From Patescibacteria group bacterium (GTDB lineage Bacteria > Patescibacteriota > Microgenomatia > UBA12405), in the NCBI GenBank assembly GCA_018902845.1, contig JAHIPV010000022.1, positions 1 through 58,195 of the forward strand: DNA of 58,195 bases. The letters are read 5' to 3'. A program made the position numbers and the translations under genes. Of the stretch, positions 23,669 through 34,025 are shown piece by piece (the first letter of the stretch is position 1; every line of letters starts with the position of its first letter). The notes under the pieces are model-generated. The model did not search any database. It was not told the origin of the DNA and saw only the letters and a program-made list of their open reading frames with translations.

Positions 23669-23705
23669 AGGCACAAAGTGCTGTTTGTTGTAAACGCTAA
23701 CGCTA

Positions 23706-23739
23706 GATCCTTCTCCGCCAACTGGCGGATCAGGATGAC
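23706..23739. repeat. Dispersed palindromic element
   Basis: GATCCTTC, an inner CCGCCAACTGGCGG hairpin and CAGGATGAC form a second copy, inverted relative to the one 40 bases upstream. Confidence 0.65.
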
Positions 23740-23753
23740 AAAGTAACAGAAGG

Positions 23754-24590
23754 ATGAAATACAGAAAGAAAAGGATATTTATTATTCTGTTTGTATTGTT
23801 GGTGATGGCATTTGGATGGTTCTGCAAGAATAGAAAGAGCTTGTGGAATGGGAGAGATGATTTTAGGTTTACGGTGTTATCTGATAATGGGATTGCTTTG
23901 GTATCTGTGTCGGTGGATAGAAGGATGCTTAACGTGCTTAAGCTCGATCCAGAACTGCCTTTGTGGGTTCCTGGTGGTTATGGTTGGTATCAGTCAGCTA
24001 AAATAGTGAGACTGCTTAAACAGGAAGGGAAAATGGATCTTTTGAACGATGTTTTTTTTTATAACTTTGGATTTTTTGGCAGAAAAAATATTCTTGTTGA
24101 TAAAATTGATGATTGGGGCGATTGGCTGGTTATGTGGAAAAATTTTGGATTATTTAATATGCTTAGTTTGAGAATGAAATACGATGGATTTTTGGTCAAA
24201 GAAGAAATTGCCGAGGGTCAAGATTTTGAGATATTTCCTTGGGATAAGGTGTTGAGTCGTGATTTTGCTGATAACAGATTATTGTCTAGTGATATGAGGA
24301 TTTCGATAATCAACAAGAGTGGAGAAAATGGTTTGGCTGGTTTTTTGGCAAGAAGATTGAATTGGATGGGTTATTTGGTTTTAGGGGTGGAAACAGGTTT
24401 GGATTTACAAGATAAATGTTTTTTGAAACATGGGGCTATTGATGTGAATATGGTTTACGTTAATTTGCTGAGAAAATTTTTTCCCACTTGTCAGCTTGTT
24501 TATAGTAATTTTTTGGATGAATCGGAATTTGAGCTTGAAGTAGGAAAAGATTTCTCTGAATTGATAGAATATGAGAGTTATGAAAAATAA
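23754..24590 (+). CDS. Membrane-anchored protein with LytR_C-like domain
   Basis: The 278-residue product has a membrane anchor (residues 8-22). A middle region follows with ALVSVSVDRRMLNVLKLDPE and LPLWVPGGYGWYQSAKIVRL, reminiscent of the LytR/CpsA/Psr domain but shorter. The C-terminal part (ISIINKSGENGLAGFLARRL and GYLVLGVETG) matches the LytR_C pattern. LCP proteins move cell-wall polymers; here the core is reduced, so catalysis is uncertain. It lies between two repeat elements and yebC. Confidence 0.6.
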   Translation: MKYRKKRIFIILFVLLVMAFGWFCKNRKSLWNGRDDFRFTVLSDNGIALVSVSVDRRMLNVLKLDPELPLWVPGGYGWYQSAKIVRLLKQEGKMDLLNDVFFYNFGFFGRKNILVDKIDDWGDWLVMWKNFGLFNMLSLRMKYDGFLVKEEIAEGQDFEIFPWDKVLSRDFADNRLLSSDMRISIINKSGENGLAGFLARRLNWMGYLVLGVETGLDLQDKCFLKHGAIDVNMVYVNLLRKFFPTCQLVYSNFLDESEFELEVGKDFSELIEYESYEK

Positions 24591-24601
24591 TATAAGTTTT
24601 T

Positions 24602-25306
24602 ATGTCAGGTCATTCTAAGTGGGCAAACATAAGAGTTAGAAAGGGAATAGAGGATAAAAAAAGAAGTGCTATTTTTACCAGAATGGCGAAGGTGATTTTG
24701 GTTGCCGTACGACAAGGTGGCAATAATACCGACTCGAGGAGTAATCCTTATCTTAGAATTGCCCTAGATAGGGCTAAAAAAGTTAATATGCCAAAAAGTA
24801 ATATTGTTAGGCTTTTGGAAAATTTCGAGAATCGCAAGTCGGATTTGAAAACTTTTTTTCTTGAAGGTTATGGACCTTTTGGAGTACCGGTGGTAGTTGA
24901 AGTGGAGACTGATAACAGGATAAGAGTTTTGGCAGAGGTTAAGTTTATTTTTAAATCTAACGATGGTAATTTGGGAGAGAGTGGCTCGGTTTTATATTTG
25001 TTTGACAAAATAGGGGAGATAGAAGTGGTGAATTTAACTGAGAAGAAAAAATTGGAATTGATAGATTTAGGTGTAATTGATTTTTATAAAAATTTGGTTG
25101 TGGTTAATTATGTGGATTTATCTGATTTGGTTGAGAAAATGGAAAAAAGGGGTTGGGAGATTGTAAGATATGGAATAGGAATGAAATGTAAAAGTCCAAT
25201 GATTTTAGAGGATGAGAATAAGTTAAATAAACTATTAGATTTGAGGCAGGAATTAGAGGAAAACGAAGATGTGGTTAATGTATTTATGGGGATAAAAAAT
25301 GAATAA
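24602..25306 (+). CDS. yebC: YebC/PmpR family protein
   Basis: The N-terminus MSGHSKWANIRVRKGIEDKK, FTRMAKVILVAVRQGG, and NMPKSNIVRLLE are diagnostic for YebC. Later EGYGPFGVPVVVEVETDNR completes the family pattern. It is full length at 234 residues. Members have been described as transcription regulators and, more recently, as factors easing translation of proline stretches; the upstream surface operon contains a long proline run. The start follows TATAAG by five bases. Confidence 0.93.
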   Translation: MSGHSKWANIRVRKGIEDKKRSAIFTRMAKVILVAVRQGGNNTDSRSNPYLRIALDRAKKVNMPKSNIVRLLENFENRKSDLKTFFLEGYGPFGVPVVVEVETDNRIRVLAEVKFIFKSNDGNLGESGSVLYLFDKIGEIEVVNLTEKKKLELIDLGVIDFYKNLVVVNYVDLSDLVEKMEKRGWEIVRYGIGMKCKSPMILEDENKLNKLLDLRQELEENEDVVNVFMGIKNE

Positions 25307-26081
25307 AAAAACAAGGTTTTTTCTTTCTTCCTTTTTTTTAAGTGTTTTGTTTTTTGTGGTTTTGAGTTTGCCTTATAACTGGCATTATTTTGGTGTGGCC
25401 TTACTTTCTATATTGACAATTTTTGTTTATTGGTTATCTTTGAAAGTTTGGAGTTATAAGAGTTGGAGATTGAGATGGATGATGGTTTTATTGCCGGCTG
25501 GTTTTGTAATTGGTTTAAGTTTATTTTTGGGTTTATTATCACTTTCTTTATTTTCTAGGGTATTTTTGGTTTTATTTTTTGGTTTTATTCTTAATACAAT
25601 ATTTTTGGTAGAAAATATTTTTTTGGTTGCCATTGGGTACAAAACAGTGCCTCTTTACAGAACTGCCTATACTGTTAGCTTGGTATTGGTGTTACTGACC
25701 GCCTTTTTCCTGTTTGATAGTATTTTGTCTTTTAGGATGAGTTATTATTTGAACGCTTTTTTTGTTTCTTTGGTGTCTTGTATTTTGTATGCATATCAGT
25801 TTTGGGTAATAACTATTGAATTACCAGATGATGGGAAAAATAAGAGTTTGGCTTATGTGTGGATTCCGGCTTTGCTGATGGGGGAATTAGCATTGATATT
25901 TTCGTTTTGGCCTGTGGGAATATTTAAAGGGTCAATATATTTGGTGTCTTTTATTTATATTGTTTTTGGCTTGTTACAAGCAGAGATAAGGGGAAGATTG
26001 TTTAAAAAAACATGGATGGGGTTGGCTTGGGTATTTGTAGCTTTGGTATTGGGAATGTTAGTGGTGACGAAGTGGGGATAA
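25299..26081 (+). CDS. Polytopic membrane protein of unknown function
   Basis: I do not recognise a family. The 260-residue product has about seven to eight hydrophobic helices with few charged loops (SYKSWRLRW, ELPDDGKNKS). No catalytic motif stands out. It overlaps the yebC end by eight bases. It could be a small permease-like or envelope-assembly protein, but there is no evidence for a substrate. Confidence 0.65.
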   Translation: MNKKTRFFLSSFFLSVLFFVVLSLPYNWHYFGVALLSILTIFVYWLSLKVWSYKSWRLRWMMVLLPAGFVIGLSLFLGLLSLSLFSRVFLVLFFGFILNTIFLVENIFLVAIGYKTVPLYRTAYTVSLVLVLLTAFFLFDSILSFRMSYYLNAFFVSLVSCILYAYQFWVITIELPDDGKNKSLAYVWIPALLMGELALIFSFWPVGIFKGSIYLVSFIYIVFGLLQAEIRGRLFKKTWMGLAWVFVALVLGMLVVTKWG

Positions 26082-26085
26082 AGTG

Positions 26086-26115
26086 TTGACGAATGTGTAT
26101 ATGAGAGTGTATAAT
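26086..26115 (+). promoter_or_regulatory. Promoter of the second toxin-antitoxin operon
   Basis: TTGACG (26086-26091), 18 bases, and TATAAT (26110-26115) lie six bases before the antitoxin ATG at 26122, again predicting a leaderless mRNA. Confidence 0.7.
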
Positions 26116-26121
26116 GTTTTT

Positions 26122-26436
26122 ATGATGAATATACAACAATTTAATCCAAAAATGGTTTCTATTACGATGTTGCGTAGAGACATGAAGGTTTTAGAAGATG
26201 TATTGGCCAAGGAAGAAGAGGCTTGGGTAATGCGCAATCAAAGTGTTTTGTTTGTAGCGTTAACTCCAGAAAAATATAAAAGAGTACAGTCTGGTTTTGG
26301 TACCATGAAAAGCTTAGAAGAGGCTATTGATTCTATAGATAAGTTGCGCAAAGGTAAAAAGAGTTTTAAGGGTTCTCCTGTTTCTGGTTATGTTTCTAAA
26401 ATGAGGGATGAAAGAGTAGGGAAATGGAAAAAATAG
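26122..26436 (+). CDS. Antitoxin of the second VapBC-type pair
   Basis: From the ATG at 26122 the product is 104 residues: MNIQQFNPKMVSITMLRRDM, then VLAKEEEAWVMRNQSVLFVA and LTPEKYKRVQ. This is the Phd/YefM-like plan of an N-terminal DNA-binding fold with a flexible toxin-binding tail (GKKSFKGSPVSGYVSKMRDE). It overlaps the PIN toxin gene by 13 bases. The longer open frame back to 26083 runs through the promoter and is not used. Confidence 0.72.
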   Translation: MMNIQQFNPKMVSITMLRRDMKVLEDVLAKEEEAWVMRNQSVLFVALTPEKYKRVQSGFGTMKSLEEAIDSIDKLRKGKKSFKGSPVSGYVSKMRDERVGKWKK

Positions 26437-26837
26437 TAATTGATACTTCTGTTGTGGTCAAGTGGTTTGTTGAAGAGGATGATTTTTTGAGTGCAAGGGA
26501 TTTGTTGGATAGATATAAAAAAGGAAAAGTTGCTTTTGTTGTTCCTAGAATTTTGTTTTTAGAGTTAATTAATGCTTTATTTTTTGGAGTAGGTAAGTAT
26601 AGAAGAGATGAATTAAAAGCTGCGTTGCTTAGCTTTGTTGCTTTGCGGTGTGAAATTGTAGACATGGATATTGATTTGTTTTTTGTTGTATCTGAGTTAA
26701 TGAATAAGTTTGAAATTGCGGCTTACGATGCGTTGTTTATTGCTTTGGCTAAAAGAAAAAATATATATTTGATAAGCGCTGACAAAAAACACCACAAAAA
26801 AGAGTTTTATAAAAAAATAAAATATTTGGGAGAGTAA
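26424..26837 (+). CDS. PIN-domain toxin (VapC-like), second copy
   Basis: The 137-residue product opens with EKIVIDTSVVVKWFVEEDD, the classic VapC start with the first Asp. RILFLELINALFFGVGKYRR holds the conserved Glu, and FEIAAYDALFIALAKRKNIY the Asp pair region, followed by LISADKK. All acidic active-site positions appear intact. It differs clearly from the first PIN toxin at 8.7 kb, so the two pairs are not a recent duplication. Confidence 0.9.
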   Translation: MEKIVIDTSVVVKWFVEEDDFLSARDLLDRYKKGKVAFVVPRILFLELINALFFGVGKYRRDELKAALLSFVALRCEIVDMDIDLFFVVSELMNKFEIAAYDALFIALAKRKNIYLISADKKHHKKEFYKKIKYLGE

Positions 26838-27224
26838 GAGAAGGGGAGGAGGATCATTAATTTTCAATTTTCAAAATCCAATTTTCAATTTTTTCAAATA
26901 AAGATTAAAAAGTTGAGATATTTTTGTTTGAATTTGAGGCTAGGGAAGTTAAAAAAACCGTTGGATAGGCAAAAATAGGGAAGTGGGGTGAATAATGTCT
27001 TATAATATACTGTCCTATAACAATAGAGTAGTTTTCACGAAATGTCCTATAATTTTTCACAGTTGATATATTTTGATATAACTTAGCCTTGAGAATGGAA
27101 AAATCAGGTATACTTGATATAGGATGATATAGTTGTTGTGGAAAAGCAGGAGTGGGGTGGAAGTGATAGGCTCCGCTATTGCGGGGAAGCATCAAATCAC
27201 AAATTACAAATCACAAAAGAAAGA

Positions 27225-27249
27225 GATTCTTCGACAAGCTCAGAATGAC
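27225..27249. repeat. Dispersed palindromic element
   Basis: GATTCTTCGACAAGCTCAGA followed by ATGAC is a good copy. Confidence 0.65.
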
Positions 27250-27637
27250 GGAAAGTTCAGAATGGCAAGGTTGTTGTTGATAGTGCTCCTCTGAGGGATA
27301 GACACTAGAATTTTATATGTCGTACAATGTATCTTTTGCGACTATGGTTGAGATGATGAAGCAGAGGATACACTTTGCGTAAATCACAAATTACAAATCA
27401 CAATTTCCAAAATCAATTTAAAACTTATTAAATTCAGAATGATGAAAATTTAGGTTTGGTTCTCTGTTTGTAGTTTTTGTTTGAAAAATTGATTTTAGCC
27501 TTAAAATAACTTCTCCGGGCTTTTGAAAAGTTGATTTTTGAGAGAAGTAGTTAAAAAATACGGTAATTAAGGCTAAAAATATTTGTGACTTCCTTAGCGG
27601 TCCTAGAAACGATTTTTAATAAGTTGGTGATGATTAA

Positions 27638-27646
27638 TGATATGAT
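27638..27646 (+). promoter_or_regulatory. Extended -10 of the recombinase gene
   Basis: TGATATGAT fits an extended -10 and ends six bases before the ATG at 27653. Confidence 0.5.
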
Positions 27647-27652
27647 AAAAAC

Positions 27653-28588
27653 ATGAATAGAAATTTAACTGACCTTGTCAGGCGTTTTTTGGAATATTTA
27701 GAAATTGAAAGAAATTGTTCCCAATTGACGATTAGGAATTATAAACATTACTTAGATGAACTGTGTGTTTTTCTTTTTGCAGAAAAAAAACTTAATAAAT
27801 TGGAAATTGATGATATTGGGATGGAAGAGGTTCGGCGTTTTAGACTGTATTTGAGTAGAAAAAAAGGTAGGAATGGTGAAATGAAAATAGTGACCCAGGG
27901 ATATTATATAATTGCGTTGCGTTCTTTTTTAAAGTGGTTGATTAAGAATGATTATCGAGTTTTGCAACCAGAAAAGTTAGATGTTCCTAAGAGGAAATCT
28001 GAATCGTTGAAGTTTTTGGATATTAAACAAGTAGAGAAACTTTTGAACCAGCCCATTTTATCGACAAGAAGCGGTTTGCGTGATCGCGCTATTTTGGAGT
28101 TACTTTTTTCTACTGGTTTGCGGGTTTCCGAGCTTGTGGCTTTGAATAGAAGTAATGTTGATATTGTGAGTCGTGAATTTGGAGTAATTGGAAAGGGAGG
28201 AAGGGCGAGAGTGGTTTTTATTTCTAAGAAAGCAGCAAATTTGATTGATAGGTATTTAAGAACGAGAATAGATAAGTACAAACCTTTGTTTGTTCGTTAT
28301 GCAGGAAAATATGAGTTTGGAGCTGACGATGAATCATATAGATTGACTTCTCGGTCTATACAAAGATTGGTAAAAAAATATGTAAAAAAAGCCAAATTAC
28401 CAGTTGATGCCACTCCCCATACTTTGCGGCATTCTATGGCTACAGACCTTTTGAGGTCTGGAGCTGATATTCGATCAGTTCAGGAGATATTGGGTCATAA
28501 AAATATTGCAACAACTCAAATCTATACACATGTAACGGATAAAAGATTGAGGGAAGTACACAATAAGTTTCATAGCGGGAATAGATAG
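27653..28588 (+). CDS. Tyrosine recombinase, XerC/XerD type
   Basis: The 311-residue protein has the SAM-like N-terminal core-binding domain (FLEYLEIERNCSQLTIRNYK) and the catalytic domain. The catalytic residues are Arg in STGLRVSELVAL, Lys in VIGKGGRARVV, HTLRHSMATDLL, His in ILGHKNIATTQ and the Tyr in QIYTHVTDKR. It should resolve chromosome dimers at a dif-like site, or act as an integrase. No other recombinase is in the window. Single Xer systems often keep their site beside the gene, and an inverted repeat lies 110 bases downstream. Confidence 0.92.
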   Translation: MNRNLTDLVRRFLEYLEIERNCSQLTIRNYKHYLDELCVFLFAEKKLNKLEIDDIGMEEVRRFRLYLSRKKGRNGEMKIVTQGYYIIALRSFLKWLIKNDYRVLQPEKLDVPKRKSESLKFLDIKQVEKLLNQPILSTRSGLRDRAILELLFSTGLRVSELVALNRSNVDIVSREFGVIGKGGRARVVFISKKAANLIDRYLRTRIDKYKPLFVRYAGKYEFGADDESYRLTSRSIQRLVKKYVKKAKLPVDATPHTLRHSMATDLLRSGADIRSVQEILGHKNIATTQIYTHVTDKRLREVHNKFHSGNR

Positions 28589-28897
28589 AATTTTTTTTGA
28601 CTTCCCTGCTCTGTTTGCTTTACAAATAAATTTTTAATTTTTAAATAAAAAACTAAGTTAAAAATACCGGTTGTTTGGTAGTTTTATTTTGCATAACCTA
28701 TAGGAAAAATTTGTATTATCCTATAGTTGAGTGTTGAAATAAGTTTTTTTGATAAAATTTAGGATAAAAAAAATATAAAAAGAATGATCTAGTTTATCCT
28801 TGTTTTAGGGTAAAATTTTTGTTTTTGTATGTATTAGCAGTGTATGTTTTGTATTGCCAATTTAACAGAACAAAAAGCTATGGCATTATAATATTAA
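28589..28897. other. Intergenic region between convergent recombinase and gyrA
   Basis: No gene. It is very AT-rich and holds the CTATAGGA/TCCTATAG inverted repeat plus a wider pair, AGGATAAA (28761-28768) and TTTATCCT (28793-28800). Confidence 0.55.
28698..28726. repeat. Inverted repeat, possible recombinase site
   Basis: CTATAGGA (28698-28705) and TCCTATAG (28719-28726) are perfect arms around a 13-base AT-rich core, 29 bases in all. That is close to the 28-base layout of dif sites, though the sequence itself is not a consensus dif. Confidence 0.45.
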
Positions 28898-31537
28898 TTA
28901 TTTATTGAGCTTTTTTTTCATTTCTGTTGGTTTGAGGAGAATTGTCATGGTTGAGACTTGGTCATTTTTGGTTTTAAAACGCATAAGGATTACCCCTTTT
29001 GTATTTCGGCCCAGTTGTGGAATGTTTCTTAAAGGAAGTTTAATGGTTACTGCTTTTTTAGAAATTAAGATGACAGATTCATGGTCTTGAGAGATAACTT
29101 GAGCTTTTGCAATTTTGCCTGTTCTTGTGGATAAATTAGCTACTTTTACTCCGACTCCCCCTCTTTTTTGTTTTGGGTAAAGATAGATACTGCTTCTTTT
29201 ACCCATTCCGTTTTCGGTGACAACCAATATATCTCTGTAAACTTTTTTTCTGTTTTTTGATTTAATAGCTTCTAGTGGAATTGTGTCCATGCTGACGAGG
29301 TGGTCGGAGTCTTTGAGCAGGATTCCCCTTACTCCCCTGGTATGGCGTCCCATTGGTCTAGCGTCGGTTTCATCAAAACGAATGCATTTGCCGTTGTGAG
29401 TTACCATAAAAACTTGATTATTGCCGTTGGTAGTTTGTGCCCAACAGAGTTGATCGTCTGGGTCGAGCTTGATAGCTATAAGTCCATTTTGGCGAATATT
29501 TTTGAATTGGTTAATGTGTGTTTTTTTGATGATACCCTTTTTGGTGGCTAAGATGATGTATTTATGATCCTTTTTTTGACTGATTGGCAAGATGGCTTGT
29601 ATTTTTTCTTCTTGATTGATGTTAATTAGATTAATAACAGCCTGTCCCTTGGCTTGTCTGGTGCTTTCGGTAAGTTCCCAGACTTTAATTTTGAATACTT
29701 TTCCTTTGTTGGTAAAAAATAGCAGATCATCGTGAGTATTGACCGACATGATTGTATCTATTTCGTCTTCTTCTTTGGTAGCCATACCAACTATTCCTTT
29801 TCCGCCCCTTCTTTGGGCTTTGTAAGTACTTTTGGAAACTCTTTTTATGTAACCGGTTTTGGTTGTTGTCACTAAAGTTTTTTCGTTTGGAATTAAGTCT
29901 TCTTCGTTGAAATCTTCCAGGTTTTTGATGAAGATTTTGCTTTTACGTGGATCAGAATATTTTTCTTTTATTTCTTTATTTTCTTTTTTCAGGACAGAAA
30001 CCATTTTATCGGCTTTGGTGATTATTTCAGTAAGTTCGTTGATAGTTTCTTGAATTTCTTTGTATTCGTTTTCGATTTTTTGTCTTTCCAGAGCGGCTAG
30101 ACGGCGGAGTTGCATTTCTAAAATAGCTATGGCCTGAAGATCGGTAAGTTTGAATTTTTTGATTAAATTTTCTTTAGCTTTTTCTACCGTAGACGAAGAT
30201 CTGATAGTTTTTATTACGGCGTCCAGATTATCAATGGCGATTTTTAATCCTTCTAGGATATGAGATCTGAGGGCGGCATTTTTTAGATCAAAAATGGTTC
30301 TTTTTCTTATGATATTTTCTCGATGCCGTAAAAATAGAAGTAGCATTTGGCGTAAATTTAGGGTTTGTGGAGTACCATTAACTAGGGCAATGATATTGCT
30401 TGAATAGTAGCTTTGTAGGGGTGTAAGTTTGTAGATTTTGTTAAGAATAGAATTTGGCCGGCCGGTTTTTTTTATTTCAATCACAACTCTAATTCCACGT
30501 CTATCTGATTCGTCGCGAAGGTCTGATATACCGGTAATTTTTTTATCTCTGACGAGCTGGGCTATTTTTTGGACTAAGTCAGCTTTGTTGACCTGGTAAG
30601 GAAGTTGGGTGATGATGATACGATGTTTGTTTTTGGTTTCTTCGATGTCGGTTTTTCCTCGGATTGTAAACTTGCCACGGCCGGTTTTGTACATATCAAT
30701 TATTCCGTTTTTACCGTAAATAATTCCGGCGGTGGGAAAATCAGGTCCTTTGACAAATTGAGTTAATTCATCGACTGTGCTTTTTGTTTCCAGAAGAAAC
30801 TTTTGGTTTTCCAATTCGTAAACATCTTTTAATACTAGGTCTTTGGTGGTGGGATTTTTGGGAAGAAGATTTTTGATGTCGTTGAGATTTTTTGATTTTT
30901 TTTCTAGATGACAATTTTTAAGAATAAAGTCAATGGCTTCGCAGATTTCTTTCAGGTTATGTGGCGGAATTTTTGTAGCCATGCCTACGGCGATACCGTC
31001 GGCACCGTTAAGTAATAGATTTGGTATTTTGGCTGGTAGGACGGTTGGTTCTTGTAGAGTAGAATCGAAGTTATCGACAGTATCAACCGTTTCTTTGTTG
31101 ATGTCCTCAATCATTTCGTTGCTTATTTTAGCCATTTTGGCCTCAGTGTACCTCATGGCAGCAGGTGGATCGCCGTCTATTGAGCCAAAGTTTCCTTGGC
31201 CTTTTACCAGCGGATAGCGAAGAGAAAATTCCTGAGCCATACGAACCATAGCCATGTAGACTGACATGTCTCCGTGGGGATGGTATTTTCCGAGAACTTC
31301 TCCTACAACTTTGGCTGATTTGGAAAATCTTCCGCCTGGAGTTAGATTCATCTGATTCATGGCATAAAGGATACGTCGGTGAACGGGTTTTAATCCGTCG
31401 CGAACGTCAGGCAAGGCACGGGAGACTATGACACTCATAGCGTAATCGAGATAGGATTTTTTCATCTCTGAAACTATGTCTGTTTCAATGATTTTTCCTA
31501 TTGGATTTGTTTTGATTGTTATGTTGTTATCTGGCAT
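28898..31537 (-). CDS. gyrA: DNA gyrase subunit A
   Basis: The 879-residue protein starts with the conserved [20 protein letters not shown] and has the catalytic Tyr130 in [11 protein letters not shown]. The GyrA box QRRGGKG is present in the C-terminal beta-pinwheel, which separates it from ParC. It cuts and passes DNA to introduce negative supercoils together with GyrB. The gene lies 106 bases downstream of gyrB on the same strand. Composition is rich in K, N, I and T, as for other minus-strand genes here. Confidence 0.96.
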   Translation of the reverse strand: MPDNNITIKTNPIGKIIETDIVSEMKKSYLDYAMSVIVSRALPDVRDGLKPVHRRILYAMNQMNLTPGGRFSKSAKVVGEVLGKYHPHGDMSVYMAMVRMAQEFSLRYPLVKGQGNFGSIDGDPPAAMRYTEAKMAKISNEMIEDINKETVDTVDNFDSTLQEPTVLPAKIPNLLLNGADGIAVGMATKIPPHNLKEICEAIDFILKNCHLEKKSKNLNDIKNLLPKNPTTKDLVLKDVYELENQKFLLETKSTVDELTQFVKGPDFPTAGIIYGKNGIIDMYKTGRGKFTIRGKTDIEETKNKHRIIITQLPYQVNKADLVQKIAQLVRDKKITGISDLRDESDRRGIRVVIEIKKTGRPNSILNKIYKLTPLQSYYSSNIIALVNGTPQTLNLRQMLLLFLRHRENIIRKRTIFDLKNAALRSHILEGLKIAIDNLDAVIKTIRSSSTVEKAKENLIKKFKLTDLQAIAILEMQLRRLAALERQKIENEYKEIQETINELTEIITKADKMVSVLKKENKEIKEKYSDPRKSKIFIKNLEDFNEEDLIPNEKTLVTTTKTGYIKRVSKSTYKAQRRGGKGIVGMATKEEDEIDTIMSVNTHDDLLFFTNKGKVFKIKVWELTESTRQAKGQAVINLININQEEKIQAILPISQKKDHKYIILATKKGIIKKTHINQFKNIRQNGLIAIKLDPDDQLCWAQTTNGNNQVFMVTHNGKCIRFDETDARPMGRHTRGVRGILLKDSDHLVSMDTIPLEAIKSKNRKKVYRDILVVTENGMGKRSSIYLYPKQKRGGVGVKVANLSTRTGKIAKAQVISQDHESVILISKKAVTIKLPLRNIPQLGRNTKGVILMRFKTKNDQVSTMTILLKPTEMKKKLNK

Positions 31538-31643
31538 GGACTGGAAATTTTTAATTTTTAATTTTTAATTTTTAAATAAATTCGAAACACGTTTTGCCAA
31601 GTCCTTCTCTCGAATTAAATTCGGAGTTAGGATGACGAGTGGA

Positions 31644-33587
31644 TTAAATATCTAGAGTTGCTAAGTGGGCGTGAGAGGTGATGAATTTCTTACGAGGTGG
31701 AACTTCTGATCCCATCAATATTTGAAACGTTTCGTCTGCTTTTTGGGCATCTTCTATTGTAATTCTTTTTAATAATCTATTTTTGGGATTCATAGTTGTA
31801 TCCCAGAGTTGTATAGGATTCATTTCTCCCAAGCCTTTGTATCTTTGAATATCTATTTTTTTAGATTGGTCTAGTTCTTTTATATACTTTTCTTTCTCCT
31901 CTTCCATATAAACATATTTTGAATTGGATCCTTGTTTTATTTTGTATAGAGGAGGCATGGCTATATAGACGAAGCCGTTTTCGATGGTTGATGGTAAATG
32001 GCGAAAAAGAAAGGTTAAGAGTAAGGTAGATATGTGAGCACCATCAACATCAGCGTCTGACATGAGTATAATGCGGTGATAACGAAGTTTTTTGGGGTTA
32101 ACTGTCTCCCCTATTCCCATGCCGAGAGCGATTATAAAATCTTTTAGTTTACTAGAGTTGACAATTTTATCCAGACGCATATCTTCGGTGTTGATTGCCT
32201 TTCCCCAAAGTGGAAGAATGGCCTGAAAACCGCGATCTCTGGCTTGTTTGGCAGAGCCTCCGGCCGAATCTCCTTCGACTATGTAGAGTTCACATTCTTC
32301 TGGGATTTTTGATTGGCAGTCCGCTAATTTACCCGGAAGACCTAGAGAATCAAAAATACCTTTGCGCATGATAGCGTCTTTGGCGGCCTTGGCGGCTTTT
32401 CGGATTTTGATGGATAAAAGTGCTTTTTCTGTAATAATTTTTGCAATGTTTGGATGTTCTTCTAAAAAGGTGTCTAATTCTTGTCTGACTATTTTTGCTA
32501 CAATTGGTTGAACTTCACTATTGCCTAATTTTCCTTTTGTTTGGCCTTCGAATTGTAAATCTTTGCTGGGCATTTTTACAGATATAACTGTGGTCAATCC
32601 TTCTCTGGTATCATCGCCTATTATTTGATCTTTTTTGTTTTTGATCAGATCTTTTTTGGTTGCATATTCTTTTATTGTTCTTGTCAGTGCAATTTTAAAA
32701 CCGGTGAGGTGAGTTCCACCTTCAGAAGTTTTTATTATATTTACAAAAGAAAGAATATTTTCTTTGAAAGAATCGTTGTATTGGATGGCTATTTCAACAT
32801 CAATATTGTCGGATTGTCCGTGTAAATAAATAGGTTCATGAAGAGTAGTTTTTTTCTTGTTAAGATTCTTGATAAGAGAGATTATGCCACCTTCAAAATA
32901 ATAGTGTTGTTGAGTGTTGTCTCTTTCGTCGTAATAATGGAAGTAAATTTTTGAAGTAAGATAGGCTCGATCTTTGAGCGATTTTAGGATTGTTTTTTGG
33001 TCAAATTCTAGAGTTTCTTTGAAGATGGAAGGATCTGGTTTGAAAGTGATGGTGGTGCCATTTGTATTTTTTGGTAGAATTTCTTCTAATTTGTCGATTT
33101 TGCTTTTAGAGATTTGGGTGAGTTTTTGAATGATGTTTCCCTTTGAAAATTCGATGAAATAAATTTTGTTTCCTCTTCTTATTTCGGCTTTGAATTGGAG
33201 CGAAAGAGCGTTGACACAAGCAGCACCAACTCCGTGTAAACCACCAGAAACTTTGTAGGCGGTTCCTTCAAATTTTCCTCCAGAATGTAGGGTAGTGAGA
33301 ACAACTTCTATAGCCGGTTTTTTGTATTTGGGCATGATGTCGATAGGGATTCCCCTACCGTCGTCTGCTACTGTGGCCGAATTGTCTTTGTGAATTATTA
33401 TCCAGATATTTTTGGCGAAACCACCAAGAGCTTCATCGATTGAATTGTCGATAATTTCTGTGAGGCAGTGGTGTAATCCACTGGAATCGGTGGAGCCGAT
33501 GTACATGGCTGGTCTTTTTCGGACCGGCTGAAGCCCCTCGAGAACGACTATTTGTTTACTGGTATATTGTTTTGTTGCTGAAGACAT
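31644..33587 (-). CDS. gyrB: DNA gyrase subunit B
   Basis: The 647-residue protein has the GHKL ATPase (VLEGLQPVRKRPAMYIGS, DDGRGIPIDI, GGLHGVGAACVNAL), the transducer, the Toprim motifs EGDSAGGSAKQ and SDADVDGAHI, and the C-terminal RYKGLGEMNP. It supplies ATP-driven strand passage for gyrase. It heads a gyrB-gyrA unit; the 5' region holds AT-rich tracts and no clear -10. Confidence 0.96.
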   Translation of the reverse strand: MSSATKQYTSKQIVVLEGLQPVRKRPAMYIGSTDSSGLHHCLTEIIDNSIDEALGGFAKNIWIIIHKDNSATVADDGRGIPIDIMPKYKKPAIEVVLTTLHSGGKFEGTAYKVSGGLHGVGAACVNALSLQFKAEIRRGNKIYFIEFSKGNIIQKLTQISKSKIDKLEEILPKNTNGTTITFKPDPSIFKETLEFDQKTILKSLKDRAYLTSKIYFHYYDERDNTQQHYYFEGGIISLIKNLNKKKTTLHEPIYLHGQSDNIDVEIAIQYNDSFKENILSFVNIIKTSEGGTHLTGFKIALTRTIKEYATKKDLIKNKKDQIIGDDTREGLTTVISVKMPSKDLQFEGQTKGKLGNSEVQPIVAKIVRQELDTFLEEHPNIAKIITEKALLSIKIRKAAKAAKDAIMRKGIFDSLGLPGKLADCQSKIPEECELYIVEGDSAGGSAKQARDRGFQAILPLWGKAINTEDMRLDKIVNSSKLKDFIIALGMGIGETVNPKKLRYHRIILMSDADVDGAHISTLLLTFLFRHLPSTIENGFVYIAMPPLYKIKQGSNSKYVYMEEEKEKYIKELDQSKKIDIQRYKGLGEMNPIQLWDTTMNPKNRLLKRITIEDAQKADETFQILMGSEVPPRKKFITSHAHLATLDI

Positions 33588-34025
33588 GAAGTAATTTTTA
33601 ATTTCTAATTTTTAAATTCAAGGCATTTGGTTTTATAATTTCCGACGGGATTGCCACGCTCGTCTAAACTCGCTCGCAATGACGGTATATTTTGTCATTG
33701 CGAGGAACAGGGTGATCCTCCAGAGGCGGACAGGTATGGCAATTTCGTTGGAATAGATCTTGCCTTTTACACTTCCGACGGGATCACCACGTTACTTCGT
33801 TCCTCGTGATGACAGGTTTTTCCCGATGAGATTGTCATGTAATCAACTAGGTAGGAAATTTAAACATGATTTCCTCGCAAGGACAGTTTTAAATTATATA
33901 TTATATAATAGCAGTTGAAATTTAGCTTTGCAAGAGGTAAAAATAGTGTAAAGATAGGTAAAAATAAGTGCAAATAATGATATCAAAATATATCAGAAAA
34001 AAGGTCTAAACAAAGGACAAAATTA
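33588..34025. other. Intergenic region packed with repeat elements
   Basis: No gene is visible. At least three elements of the GACGGGATTGCCACG...CGCAATGACGG type and related GTCATTGCGAGGAACAGGGT forms lie between 33640 and 33890. The last 130 bases are AT-rich. Confidence 0.65.
33640..33812. repeat. Cluster of palindromic elements
   Basis: Copies at about 33640-33690, 33694-33730 and 33778-33812 share GACGGGAT...ATGACA ends; the middle one is inverted relative to the others. Confidence 0.6.

Larger units (their letters stand above)
26838..27652. other. 815-base intergenic region with repeats upstream of the recombinase
   Basis: No gene is supported. It contains AATTTTCAA and CAAATCACAA tracts, a palindromic element at 27225-27249, three near-identical words (TGTCTTATAA at 26996, TGTCCTATAA at 27011 and 27043), an inverted TATAGGA at 27118-27124, and several GATATA words. 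The repeats could be binding or exchange sites for the tyrosine recombinase encoded next. Confidence 0.6.

Noticed and set aside
28589-28897. Replication terminus at the convergent recombinase/gyrA junction
   Set aside because: Gene orientation and the inverted repeat suggested it, but the G/C skew does not change sign there.
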